NCBI GenBank assembly: GCA_016791475.1
Contig: JAEUWI010000046.1
Location: 1 to 64,000 of the forward strand
Length of the DNA: 64,000 nt
From: Candidatus Hydrogenedentota bacterium
GTDB lineage: Bacteria; Hydrogenedentota; Hydrogenedentia; Hydrogenedentales; JAEUWI01
Reading direction: 5' to 3'
In this document: piece after piece, positions 1 through 7,735 of the stretch
Position numbering within the stretch: the stretch's first letter is position 1
Layout: each line of letters opens with the position of its first letter
Made by a program: the position numbers and the translations under genes
The notes under the pieces: model-generated
The model's database searches: none
What the model saw: only the letters and a program-made list of their open reading frames with translations
Told to the model about the DNA's origin: nothing

Positions 1-76
1 ACCTCCTTTCCGAGATCCACAGTATGGGGACATTTTCAAAGAGTTAGCAGGGGGACATTTTCAAAGAGTTTCGACA
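1..76. mobile_element. Possible end of an insertion sequence (element lies to the left of the window)
   Basis: A motif, GGGGACATTTTCAAAGAGTT, occurs twice about 27 bp apart near positions 26-45 and 52-70, and the stretch closes with TTTCGACA at about 69-76. Read on the minus strand it begins TGTCGAAACTC and repeats a CTTTGAAAATGTCCCC block. Short repeated blocks just inside a TGT-starting end are known for IS21-type elements. No transposase is present inside the window, so only the end, if that is what it is, can be seen. Which IS family it belongs to is uncertain. Confidence 0.35.
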
Positions 77-204
77 CAGCTTGCCCTCACCAGAGGTGCT
101 GTCTATACCGGCGGAAGAAATGTTTTATTCACGGGCCAGAGCCGTTATGATGAAGGGCGTTGTCCAATTGGCCCTCAACTCAACACAACCGAGTGAGTTA
201 TCCC

Positions 205-3027
205 ATGTTTCGCTTCCTGAATGCCCTACTCTTCCTCGCCCTCCTCGCCACCGCCGCCCATGCGGAGCTCACGCCCGGGCGGCTCCGCTGCGAATACCTG
301 GTGAACCCGCTCGGCATCGACGCCACGGCGCCCCGCCTGAGCTGGATCGTCACCTCCGAAGAGCGCGGCCAGAAGCAGACCGCCCGCCAAATCCGCGTCG
401 CTTCTTCGCCCGACTTGCTCGAAACGCCCGACCTGTGGGACAGCGGCCAGATTACCAGCGACGAAACCATCCAGATCGCCTACGCGGGCAAGCCTCTCGC
501 CTCGCGACAGGCCTGCTACTGGCAGGTCAAGGTCTGGGACAAGGACGGCAAGCCGAGCGAATGGAGCGCGCCCGCGTCGTGGTCCACGGGCCTGCTCAAC
601 AAGTCCGACTGGTCCGCCCAGTGGATCAGCTTCAAGGACGATTCCCCCCTCGAAGCCTCGCCCGAGAAAATGGTCCTCCCGCCCGCGCGGCACTACCGCA
701 AAGACTTCGCCGCGCCGAAAGAAGTGAAGCGTGCCACGATCTACGCCACCGCCCTCGGCGTCTTCGAGTTCAGCCTCAACGGCAAGACCATCTCCGATCA
801 GCGCTTCGCCCCCGGCTGGCCGGACTACCACAAGCGCGCCTACTACGAGACCTTCGACGTCACCAGTCTCGTGAACAGCGGCAACAACACCTGGGGCGCC
901 GTCCTGGCCGATGGCTGGTACAGCGGCTACATCGGCTTCGGCCTCCTCGTGGGCTATGGCCCCAGCAAATCCGGTCGCGCCTTCTACGGCAAGACCCCCG
1001 CCCTTCAGGCCCAGCTCGAAATTGAGTACACCGACGGCTCCACCGAAACCGTCATCACCGACCCCTCCTGGAAAACCGCCACCGGCCCCATCCTCACCGC
1101 CGACATGCAAATGGGCGAAACCCACGACGCCCGCCTGGAAATGCCCGGCTGGGACGCCCCCGGCTTCGACACGGCAACGTGGCAAAACGCCATCCTCGCC
1201 AAGGACAACGGCAGCATCAAATCACCCTACTGGGATCAGGGCGGCAAGCGCGAAGTGGAGCTGGGCTTTCAGGAGCCCGCCATCTACCAGGCCCACAGCG
1301 GCGTGCCCGTCCGCCCCATCCAGCGCATCAAGCCCGTTAGCGTGAAAGAGATCAAGCCCGGGGTCCACATCTTCGATCTCGGCCAGAACTTCTCCGGCGT
1401 CGTCGAGCTCAAGGTCAATGGCCAAGCCGGTACCCGCGTGCAACTCCGCCACGGCGAAATGCTCCACCAGGACGGCACACTCATGACGGAGAACCTCCGC
1501 AAGGCCCTCGCGACGGATGTCTACATTCTCAAGGGCGACTCGGCAGGCGAAGTGTGGCAGCCCCGCTTCACCTTCCATGGCTTCCAGTACGTCGAAGCCA
1601 CCGGCCTGCCCGAAGCCCCCACGCTCGACACCATCACCGGTATCGTCCTCCACTCGGACACGCCCCTCACCAGCAAGTTCGCCTGCTCCGACGACATGGT
1701 CAACCAGCTCTACAGCAACATCGTCTGGACCCAGCGCTCCAACTTCCTGGAGCTGCCCACCGACTGCCCCCAGCGCGACGAACGCCTCGGCTGGACCGGC
1801 GACGCCCAGATCTACGTCCGCGCCGCCACGCTGAATGCCGACGCCGCCGCCTTCTACACCAAATGGCTCGATGACCTCTTCGAGGCGCAAGAGCCCAACG
1901 GCGCCTTCCCCGAATACGCCCCCCACCCCATGAACCACGGCCGCGACGGCATCACCTGGGGCACCGGCTGGATGGACGCGGGCATCATCTGCCCCTACAC
2001 CATCTACAAGGTCTACGGCGACACCCGCATCATCGCGAAATACTACGACGCCATGGCCCGATTCATGGACTTCCGCCGCGGACTCGCCCCCGACTTCCAG
2101 GGCGTCTACACCGGCAACGACTGGGGCGACTGGCTCTCCCTCAGCAAGACCCCCATCGAATACATCGACGCGGGCTACTTCTACTACACTGCGTCCCTCA
2201 TGGCCGAAATGGCCGAGGCCCTCGGTAAGAAAGAAGACGCCGTGAAATACCGCGACTGGATGAAAAAGATCCAGGGCCGCTTCATGGCCAACTACCTCAA
2301 CGAAGACGGCAGCCTCGCCATCCGCACCCAAACCGCCTACGCCGTCGCCCTGTGGATGAGCATCCTCCCCGAAGACAAGCGCGCCGCCGCCGGACAGCAC
2401 CTCGCCGACCTCATCGCCGAAGAAAACAACGCCATGAGCACCGGCTTCATCGGCACCCGTCCGCTACTGCCCGCCCTAACCGCCACGGGACACCACGACC
2501 TCGCCACCCGCCTCCTCCAAAACCGCAAATACCCCTCCTGGGGCTTTGAGGTAGTCAACGGCGCAACCACGGTGTGGGAACGCTGGAACAGCTACACCAA
2601 AGAAGGCGGCTTCGTCGCCGGCATGAACTCCTTCAGCCACTACTCCTTCGGCGCAGTATGCGAATGGATGTTCGGCTCCCTGGCCGGCATCGACACCAAA
2701 GGCCCAAGCTACAAGCACCTCATCCTCCGCCCCCAGATCCCAACAAAAGACAGCAACCCCGACTTCACCCCAATCAACTGGGTAGAGGCCGAATACGACT
2801 CCATCCGCGGCAAGATTAAAGTGGCCTGGAAGAAGACCGATGCCGGGCTGGAGTACATCGTTACCATTCCCGCCAACACCACCGCAACGCTGCAATTGCC
2901 CGTACCCGACGGCGAGACAGTGACCGAAGGCGGAAAAGCCCTGGCGGAAGTGCCGGGAGTGACCACGAGCGCGACCAGTGTGCTAACACTCGCGGCGGGC
3001 ACCTACCACTTCAACGTCGCGCCATGA
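205..3027 (+). CDS. Secreted alpha-L-rhamnosidase, GH78 family
   Basis: A roughly 940-residue enzyme that should remove terminal alpha-L-rhamnose from plant or microbial polysaccharides or glycosides. I start it at ATG 205, not at an upstream in-frame ATG at 160, because it then begins with a clean signal peptide (MFRFLNALLFLALLATAAHA, cut before ELTPG). The family order is visible: an N-terminal beta domain (RCEYLVNPLGID), a second beta domain (FSLNGKTISDQRFAPGW), the catalytic (alpha/alpha)6 barrel, and a C-terminal beta domain. The family motif DCPQRDERLGWTGDAQ carries the expected general acid (Glu about 526), and VWERWNS carries the second catalytic Glu (about 792). Length fits the family. 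It stands alone, followed by a repeat array. The product is exported, so it probably acts in the periplasm or outside the cell. Confidence 0.93.
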   Translation: MFRFLNALLFLALLATAAHAELTPGRLRCEYLVNPLGIDATAPRLSWIVTSEERGQKQTARQIRVASSPDLLETPDLWDSGQITSDETIQIAYAGKPLASRQACYWQVKVWDKDGKPSEWSAPASWSTGLLNKSDWSAQWISFKDDSPLEASPEKMVLPPARHYRKDFAAPKEVKRATIYATALGVFEFSLNGKTISDQRFAPGWPDYHKRAYYETFDVTSLVNSGNNTWGAVLADGWYSGYIGFGLLVGYGPSKSGRAFYGKTPALQAQLEIEYTDGSTETVITDPSWKTATGPILTADMQMGETHDARLEMPGWDAPGFDTATWQNAILAKDNGSIKSPYWDQGGKREVELGFQEPAIYQAHSGVPVRPIQRIKPVSVKEIKPGVHIFDLGQNFSGVVELKVNGQAGTRVQLRHGEMLHQDGTLMTENLRKALATDVYILKGDSAGEVWQPRFTFHGFQYVEATGLPEAPTLDTITGIVLHSDTPLTSKFACSDDMVNQLYSNIVWTQRSNFLELPTDCPQRDERLGWTGDAQIYVRAATLNADAAAFYTKWLDDLFEAQEPNGAFPEYAPHPMNHGRDGITWGTGWMDAGIICPYTIYKVYGDTRIIAKYYDAMARFMDFRRGLAPDFQGVYTGNDWGDWLSLSKTPIEYIDAGYFYYTASLMAEMAEALGKKEDAVKYRDWMKKIQGRFMANYLNEDGSLAIRTQTAYAVALWMSILPEDKRAAAGQHLADLIAEENNAMSTGFIGTRPLLPALTATGHHDLATRLLQNRKYPSWGFEVVNGATTVWERWNSYTKEGGFVAGMNSFSHYSFGAVCEWMFGSLAGIDTKGPSYKHLILRPQIPTKDSNPDFTPINWVEAEYDSIRGKIKVAWKKTDAGLEYIVTIPANTTATLQLPVPDGETVTEGGKALAEVPGVTTSATSVLTLAAGTYHFNVAP

Positions 3028-4052
3028 AGGAATTGCAGCAATCGATTCTGCCGCATACGATATGCCGTTCCTTCTTAGTCGCGAAGCGGCGCCATAGCGT
3101 AGCCCAGCGGCGAGCGAAGCGAGTCCTGGGATCAAGGCCCCCCACCGTATGAGTCCCGGAGGGGCGACATAGGTCTCGCCTCTCTTCAATCCAAGATCCA
3201 CCGAACATCGTATTTCCACTCCGTGAACCGACAAAAAATATCAGTCGCGAAGCGGCGGCATATCGTAGCCCAGCCGCGAGCGAAGCGAGTCCTGGGTCCC
3301 GTGTGCCCTCCCAAAAATAGTCCCAACGGGGCGCAATAGGTCGCGCGTATCGTCGATCCAGGTCCACCGCGCGTCATATTCCTCCTCCTGAGCCAATGCA
3401 AAGAATCAGTCGCGAAGCGGCGACATATCGTAGCCCAGGCGCGAGCGAAGCGAGTCCTGGGTCCCATGTGCCCTCCCCAAAATAGTCCCAACGGGGCGAC
3501 ATAGCCCCCGCGTCTCCTCAATCCCAGATCCAACGCACGTCACATTCCACTTTGTGCGCCAACGCCGGATCCAGTCGCGAAGCGGCGGTATATCGTAGCC
3601 CAGCGGCGAGCGAAGCGAGTCCTGGGTTCAAGGCCTACCCCCCACCGCATGAGTCTCGGAGGGGCGGCATAGGTCTCGCCTCTCTTCAATCAAAGATTCA
3701 CCGAGCATCCTACTCCACCTCCTGACCCAACGCGAGATCAGTCGCGAAGCGGCGACATATCGTAGCCCAGGCGCGAGCGAAGCGAGTCCTGGGTCCCGTG
3801 TACCCTCCCCAAGTTAGTCCCAACGGGGCGACATAGGCCTCGCGTATCGTCAATCCCAGATCCAACGCGCGTCATATTCCTCCTCCTGAGCCACCACCCG
3901 ATCCAGTCCCGACGTGGCGGCATCTCGTAGCCCAGAGTGAAGCGAGGCACGAGCGAAACGGCTCGCTCTGAAAAGGACTCATTGAACATTTTCCCGTTCC
4001 CATCGTTATAGAATCAGGAGTGCATTTCGACCATCAAAGCTCGGAGTGAAGC
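3028..4052. repeat. Array of about five and a half tandem repeats of about 166 bp
   Basis: Units start at about 3075, 3242, 3408, 3573 and 3740 with GTCGCGAAGCGGCG, plus a decayed unit from about 3904 (GTCCCGACGTGGCGG). Each unit has a shared first half containing CATATCGTAGCCCAG and an imperfect stem formed by CCCAGG and CCTGGG around a GCGAGCGAAGCGAG core. The second half comes in two versions: type A (units 1 and 4, with GAGTCCCGGAGGGGCGAC or close) and type B (units 2, 3 and 5, with GTCCCAACGGGGCGACAT). The second-half motif itself resembles the unit start, so each unit looks like an older duplication of a shorter module. The open frames seen here on the minus strand (RFAxxWATICRRFATD-like peptides) are by-products of the repeat. 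No gene is seen in this gap apart from the promoter at its right end. Confidence 0.9.
3982..4012 (+). promoter_or_regulatory. Possible sigma-70-type promoter for the lipoprotein gene at 4053
   Basis: TTGAAC at 3982-3987 and TTATAG/TATAGA at 4006-4012 are separated by 18-19 bp, just after the last decayed repeat unit and about 40 bp ahead of the next start codon. Assigned by eye only. Confidence 0.35.
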
Positions 4053-5027
4053 ATGTGTATATTTGGCAGGATTTCGAAGGCGTGGCGAGTTAACCTCGTG
4101 CTGTATTTCGCCCTGTGCCTGCAATCCTGCGAAACAACGAGAACGCCGCCATCGCCATCCCATACTCCAGGGCCCATTGGTGGTCGCGTAGTCAATGAAT
4201 GTGGTGAGCCCGTTGACGGTGCGAAGCTATACCTCGTACAGGAATCAGATTTGCATGCAGACCGTTTGCACACCATCGTGGAAACGGATTCCACAGGCCG
4301 TTGGATGCGCATCCCCAACCGACCCATTCCGCTCGATCTTGCCATCGTCGTAGAGCACCCCAAGTACGCTCCGTCCGTTTTCAACATCAGTCCGCAGCGC
4401 CATACGGAACTCTCAAACCATACCGCTGAATTGAAAATCGAGAGAGGGTGTGAAGTATCCGGAGTGACCGTGGACCAATTAGGTAAGCCTGTTCATCGGG
4501 CAACGTTGCGCGTGCTTCTACCCATCTCGGCGACCAGAGAAGTCCTGTATTGGCCGATTCTCGTCCCCTCACGAACAGACGGCACCTTCGATCTGAGAAT
4601 ACCATCGAAAACCACCTGTAATGCGCACCTTCTTGCGCGGGGATATCGTGAGCAATCCATCGAACTGACTGCCCAGGCATTGCCGCTTACTCTCACCCTC
4701 ACACCTTACGAAAAATTGCGCGGACGAATCGTGGATGAATCCGAGCTTCCTGTTAAGAACGCCGAGATTGAACTCCACCCATCGGACGACGAATTCTGGA
4801 ACAGCGTCGAAATGTCGGTCTCCCCAGACGGATGGTGCGCCCAATCCGCTGGTGGTGAAACTTGGAGCCGTAAGTCGGATCCAGATGGTATTTTCGGATG
4901 GCTCGAACTTGAAAACACTCGTTATGACCTTACGGTAAAGTGTGAGGGATATCGAGATCTTGTGCTTGCTCTGCCCACGTCCGACGAAATTCAAACAATC
5001 ATACTGTACCGCCTGCCTGCGGAATGA
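4053..5027 (+). CDS. Putative lipoprotein with carboxypeptidase-regulatory-like beta-sandwich repeats
   Basis: A 324-residue protein with an N-terminal hydrophobic segment ending in a weak lipobox (LQSC, Cys about 26), so probably a membrane-anchored lipoprotein. The body has three related segments of the kind 'GxVVNECGEPVDGAKLYL', 'SGVTVDQLGKPVHRATLRV' and 'LRGRIVDESELPVKNAEIEL', each followed by a strand such as TDGTFDLRIP or DPDGIFGWLEL. This is the pattern of the CarboxypepD_reg-like fold, a transthyretin-type adhesion or stability module with no catalytic site of its own. The start ATG has GGAG six bases upstream. Codon use looks less GC-biased than the neighbours. A shorter relative sits at 62601-63044. 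The specific role is unknown. Confidence 0.7.
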   Translation: MCIFGRISKAWRVNLVLYFALCLQSCETTRTPPSPSHTPGPIGGRVVNECGEPVDGAKLYLVQESDLHADRLHTIVETDSTGRWMRIPNRPIPLDLAIVVEHPKYAPSVFNISPQRHTELSNHTAELKIERGCEVSGVTVDQLGKPVHRATLRVLLPISATREVLYWPILVPSRTDGTFDLRIPSKTTCNAHLLARGYREQSIELTAQALPLTLTLTPYEKLRGRIVDESELPVKNAEIELHPSDDEFWNSVEMSVSPDGWCAQSAGGETWSRKSDPDGIFGWLELENTRYDLTVKCEGYRDLVLALPTSDEIQTIILYRLPAE

Positions 5028-5338
5028 AAATTCACGGGGGACTTGGGGCAATCTTCGTTCACCTGCGGTAGAAACGTCTTCACTCGTCCCCAAGCTCCGC
5101 TTGGGAATGCAGTCCCCGAAGCTCCGCTTCGCCACCGACTTCCGCGCACCAAGTGAAACCTGACTGTTTCACCCTCTCCTAATCCCCTATGAACCTCGCT
5201 GCCCCCGACCATTCGGAACGAGATTCTGGCGCAGGATCACGGAACGAGCAAGCCGCTTCGTTGGCCAGGAGCGAAGGCTAAAACCATTCAATGGGGAAGC
5301 GTACTTTCGACTGAGCGTATGCGAACCATTCGAAAGCT
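5028..5338. repeat. Gap with two back-to-back short palindromes (PKLRLG-type repeat)
   Basis: CCCAAGC at 5089-5095 pairs with GCTTGGG at 5099-5105 across a TCC loop. A second hairpin, GAAGC TCC GCTTC, lies at 5118-5130. The two share the core AAGCTCCGCTT. The first lies about 60 bp behind the lipoprotein stop codon. The rest of the gap shows no gene. These hairpins could act as transcript ends or as REP-like repeats. Confidence 0.6.
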
Positions 5339-5797
5339 TCAGCTTTCGCACGGGTCAATGTCGTCATTCGAGCGAACTTGCTCCAGTCCGAGAATAGAGA
5401 ACCGGTCACGCATGATACCTGCGCGAACGCCCACATGCTTCAATGCCCGATTGATCACGTCCGATTCGCCCCACTCCGGGGCCATCCGTACCTCACCTCC
5501 CGAGTACACAACGCCGCCCTGACCTCCCACTCCGCCGAAATACTCCGTCTCTACGTAAGCCAAGTCTCCCAAGTGAGAAAGGTCTCGGAGGAAATCCTGA
5601 AAATCACTCGTCAGCCAGAGAAAGTCCTCGAACGGTTCGGAACGACTTGAGTGTATAACCACATCGTAAAAGTCCGAATTAACAGGAATTATCGCAAAGC
5701 CAACTGCCGTATTCCGACGCGGAAGCATTGGATACCGATGGCAAATCAAATCTGCGGTGGCAGTTGATGTGATAATGGCCTGTATATTATGTCCCAT
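5339..5797 (-). CDS. Hypothetical protein, about 152 residues
   Basis: A compact soluble protein with no signal peptide and no membrane segment, beginning MGHNIQAIITSTATADLICHR. It has a mid-section rich in acidic and aromatic residues (FEDFLWLTSDFQDFLRDLSH), a Gly-rich stretch (VETEYFGGVGGQGGVVYSG), then VINRALKHVGV and a C-terminal DRFSILGLEQVR. The FGG-GGQG stretch and the overall layout look like a family of small uncharacterised bacterial proteins I have seen, but I cannot name a function. GAGGA lies about 10 bases ahead of the ATG at 5797. The reading frame avoids rare residues and has protein-like composition, unlike the overlapping plus-strand frame at 5378-5650. Confidence 0.6.
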   Translation of the reverse strand: MGHNIQAIITSTATADLICHRYPMLPRRNTAVGFAIIPVNSDFYDVVIHSSRSEPFEDFLWLTSDFQDFLRDLSHLGDLAYVETEYFGGVGGQGGVVYSGGEVRMAPEWGESDVINRALKHVGVRAGIMRDRFSILGLEQVRSNDDIDPCES

Positions 5798-6964
5798 TGT
5801 CTTCTATCCTCAACTGCTCACAATGTCCACTACTTAGGTGTCCCTCACTAAGAAACTTTTCGCGTACGACCCCGCTCTAAAGGCTCAGTATCAGAATCAG
5901 GCTTCCGCCCCACATGACAATTTCCCCGCACTTCATCAACGCCTACTCGCCACCCTGCGCCTTCGCCAATTCCGTACTCGATAAGAAACGCTGCGCTGAT
6001 CGCCGGCCGCCGCCTGGCAGCGGGCCGCGACCGCATCGTTAGCGTAGTGTGATTTCAACATAGTATGCGCAGACCGCGCGCGGTGTTCAACGCTTTCATC
6101 CCGAAGGACCGAGATTGTCACGCGCAGCGGCATGTGCGGAAGACGTCTTCAGACTTTGTAACACTATACCCAAATGGAATAGCCACGGTGCGCCTTTCTA
6201 ATGCGCTACTGCCAGGGAAAGTGTCATCCAGAGGCTCTTGGACATTCATGTCCAAGATCCGTTGAGCGGTCACACTCAAAAAACCAGCGATCACGGCATG
6301 GGACAAATTCTCCTTCATTCCGCTAACGTATGGTCATTCTTCCAACGCTCCCCCCCCCAAAAAAGTGCAACGCCCGATCCATATATATGGAGACCGATTG
6401 CGAGGAATATCCAATCGGCGTACAACGCGCTGGCCGGGCGTCGCGCGGACCATCCCCTGGGGAATGCTAGCTACCCCCTTCGGATGCCGCCGATGCCCCC
6501 GGTGCCATTTGGATGGCACCCAAAACGGTACGCCGCCTGGACCCGGGTTCGCAATCGATCCAACCCCACCCATCGAAGACCAAGGTGGAACCGTATCCGG
6601 CGCAAGGATCTTGGGCATTCCCGCCACGGCGCGTCTTTGACTTGCCCGAGACAAAGCGCAACCAGCCAGGAAGGCACCCTTCGAATTGCAGGTGTGTACT
6701 GCACCATCCAAGTTGCGACTTTGGTGATGCACGACCTCCTTGCAAGTACTAAGGTCGTATGGATTTGGCGTGAGCACTGCCTCGGGCAAGTCAAAGACGC
6801 GCCGTGGCGGGTCAAAGACGCGCCGTGGCGGGTCAAAGACGCGCCGTGGCGGGAACGCCCAAGATCCTCGGCTTCCCCCTTGAAAACCCCACCACCCCGC
6901 GCTATCCTCTACCCATCTGGCAGCAACCCTTTCCCGACACCCCATTTCCAAAGAGGCAGCACCC
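5798..6964. other. Non-coding stretch of about 1.2 kb with several palindromes
   Basis: No convincing gene is present on either strand. The short open frames have unbalanced Arg/Pro/Cys-rich composition and no ribosome-binding site. A C-run occurs at about 6350-6358 and a perfect 8-bp hairpin GGTGCCAT TTGG ATGGCACC at 6501-6520. The right part holds the expanded inverted repeat listed separately. The sequence is more AT-rich on the left (about 5800-6330) than on the right. Confidence 0.6.
6606..6867. repeat. Long inverted repeat whose right arm carries three tandem copies of a 21-bp unit
   Basis: The left arm (6621-6650) is an exact reverse complement of 6781-6810. The outer part of the left arm (6606-6620) matches 6853-6867 with one mismatch. 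Between these two right-arm blocks lie two extra copies of a 21-bp unit, which gives three perfect tandem copies at 6790-6810, 6811-6831 and 6832-6852 (each with GACGCGCCGTGGCGG), while the left arm has one. The arms enclose about 130 bp without a gene. The structure looks like a non-coding mobile or hairpin element with slippage on one arm. Confidence 0.85.
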
Positions 6965-7540
6965 ATGAGCAAAGCCAAGCCCACGACGAAATCGCTCACC
7001 CCTGCGCAACAATCCGAACTCCTCGCCACTCTGAAAACCCGCTTCGAAAAGAACCCACAGCGCCACAAAGGCATCGAATGGGCCGCCGTCCAGAAGAAGC
7101 TGGAAGCCGCGCCGGAAAAGCTATGGTCCCTCAATGAAATGGAGCAAACGGGCGGCGAACCGGATCTCGTGGGTCAGGACAAAAAAACCGGCGAATTCCT
7201 CTTCTACGATTGCGCGGCGGAAACGCCCAAGGAACGCAGAAGCATCTGCTACGACCCCGCCGCCCTGGAATCGCGAAAGGAACACAAGCCAATAGACAGT
7301 GCCATCGGCATGGCAACCGCCATGGGCATCGAAATCCTGACGGAGGAAGAATACCGGGCCTTGCAGGAACTCGGGAAGTTCGACACAAGAACCTCAAGCT
7401 GGTTAAAGACACCCCCCGAAATCCGGAAACTCGGCGGCGCGATCTTCGGCGACTTCCGCTACGGCCAGGTCTTCATCTACCACAACGGCGTGGAGTCCTA
7501 CTACGCCGTCCGGGGCTTTCGCGGTTCGCTGCGGGTTTAA
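6965..7540 (+). CDS. DUF4256 family protein
   Basis: A 191-residue soluble protein that reads as a full-length DUF4256 member: an N-terminal helical part (LTPAQQSELLATLKTRFE), the characteristic segment EMEQTGGEPDLVGQD, then FLFYDCAAETPKERRSICYD, a helix with MATAMGIEILTEEEYRALQ, and a C-terminal part DTRTSSWLKTPPEIRKLGGA followed by FGDFRYGQVFIYHNGVESYYAVRGFRG. The family's biochemical role is not known to me. The start ATG has AGAGG eight bases upstream. It stands alone with a terminator-like hairpin behind it. It is conserved at full length with no sign of decay, although its upstream flank is repeat-rich. Confidence 0.88.
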   Translation: MSKAKPTTKSLTPAQQSELLATLKTRFEKNPQRHKGIEWAAVQKKLEAAPEKLWSLNEMEQTGGEPDLVGQDKKTGEFLFYDCAAETPKERRSICYDPAALESRKEHKPIDSAIGMATAMGIEILTEEEYRALQELGKFDTRTSSWLKTPPEIRKLGGAIFGDFRYGQVFIYHNGVESYYAVRGFRGSLRV

Positions 7541-7593
7541 TGCTGCCGGGCTGAAAACGCGAATGAAAACAAAGGGATTGGAAACCACATAGA

Positions 7594-7630
7594 GCACAAA
7601 GAACTCAGAATCGTATTCTTTGTGCTTTTT
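7594..7630 (+). terminator. Probable rho-independent terminator behind the DUF4256 gene
   Basis: GCACAAAGAA at 7594-7603 pairs perfectly with TTCTTTGTGC at 7616-7625, followed directly by TTTTT. The surrounding AAGAAC/GTTCTTTGTGGTT pairing extends it loosely. This type of AAAGAAC-rich palindrome can also be a dispersed simple repeat. Confidence 0.65.
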
Positions 7631-7735
7631 GCGTTCTTTGTGGTTAAAAATAGAAAGCCTCTACGCTGTATACCCGATATCCCGAAGTTAATCCTTCGAC
7701 ACGCAGCCCCCCAAACCCTGTGAGATCCCGAACCC

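Noticed and set aside
3186-3989. Minus-strand frames with repeated RFARxWATICRRFATD-like peptides
   Set aside because: They are translations of the 166-bp DNA repeats; the repeat is the feature, not a protein.
3028-4052. The repeat array as a possible CRISPR
   Set aside because: The units are about 166 bp and nearly continuous, with no 25-40 bp repeats separated by unique spacers and no cas genes.
5900-6140. A possible integron attC site or small gene near the CGTTAGC at about 6038
   Set aside because: No matching pair of core sites in the right order and spacing, and no cassette-like gene; the short frames here are Arg/Ala-rich without start signals.
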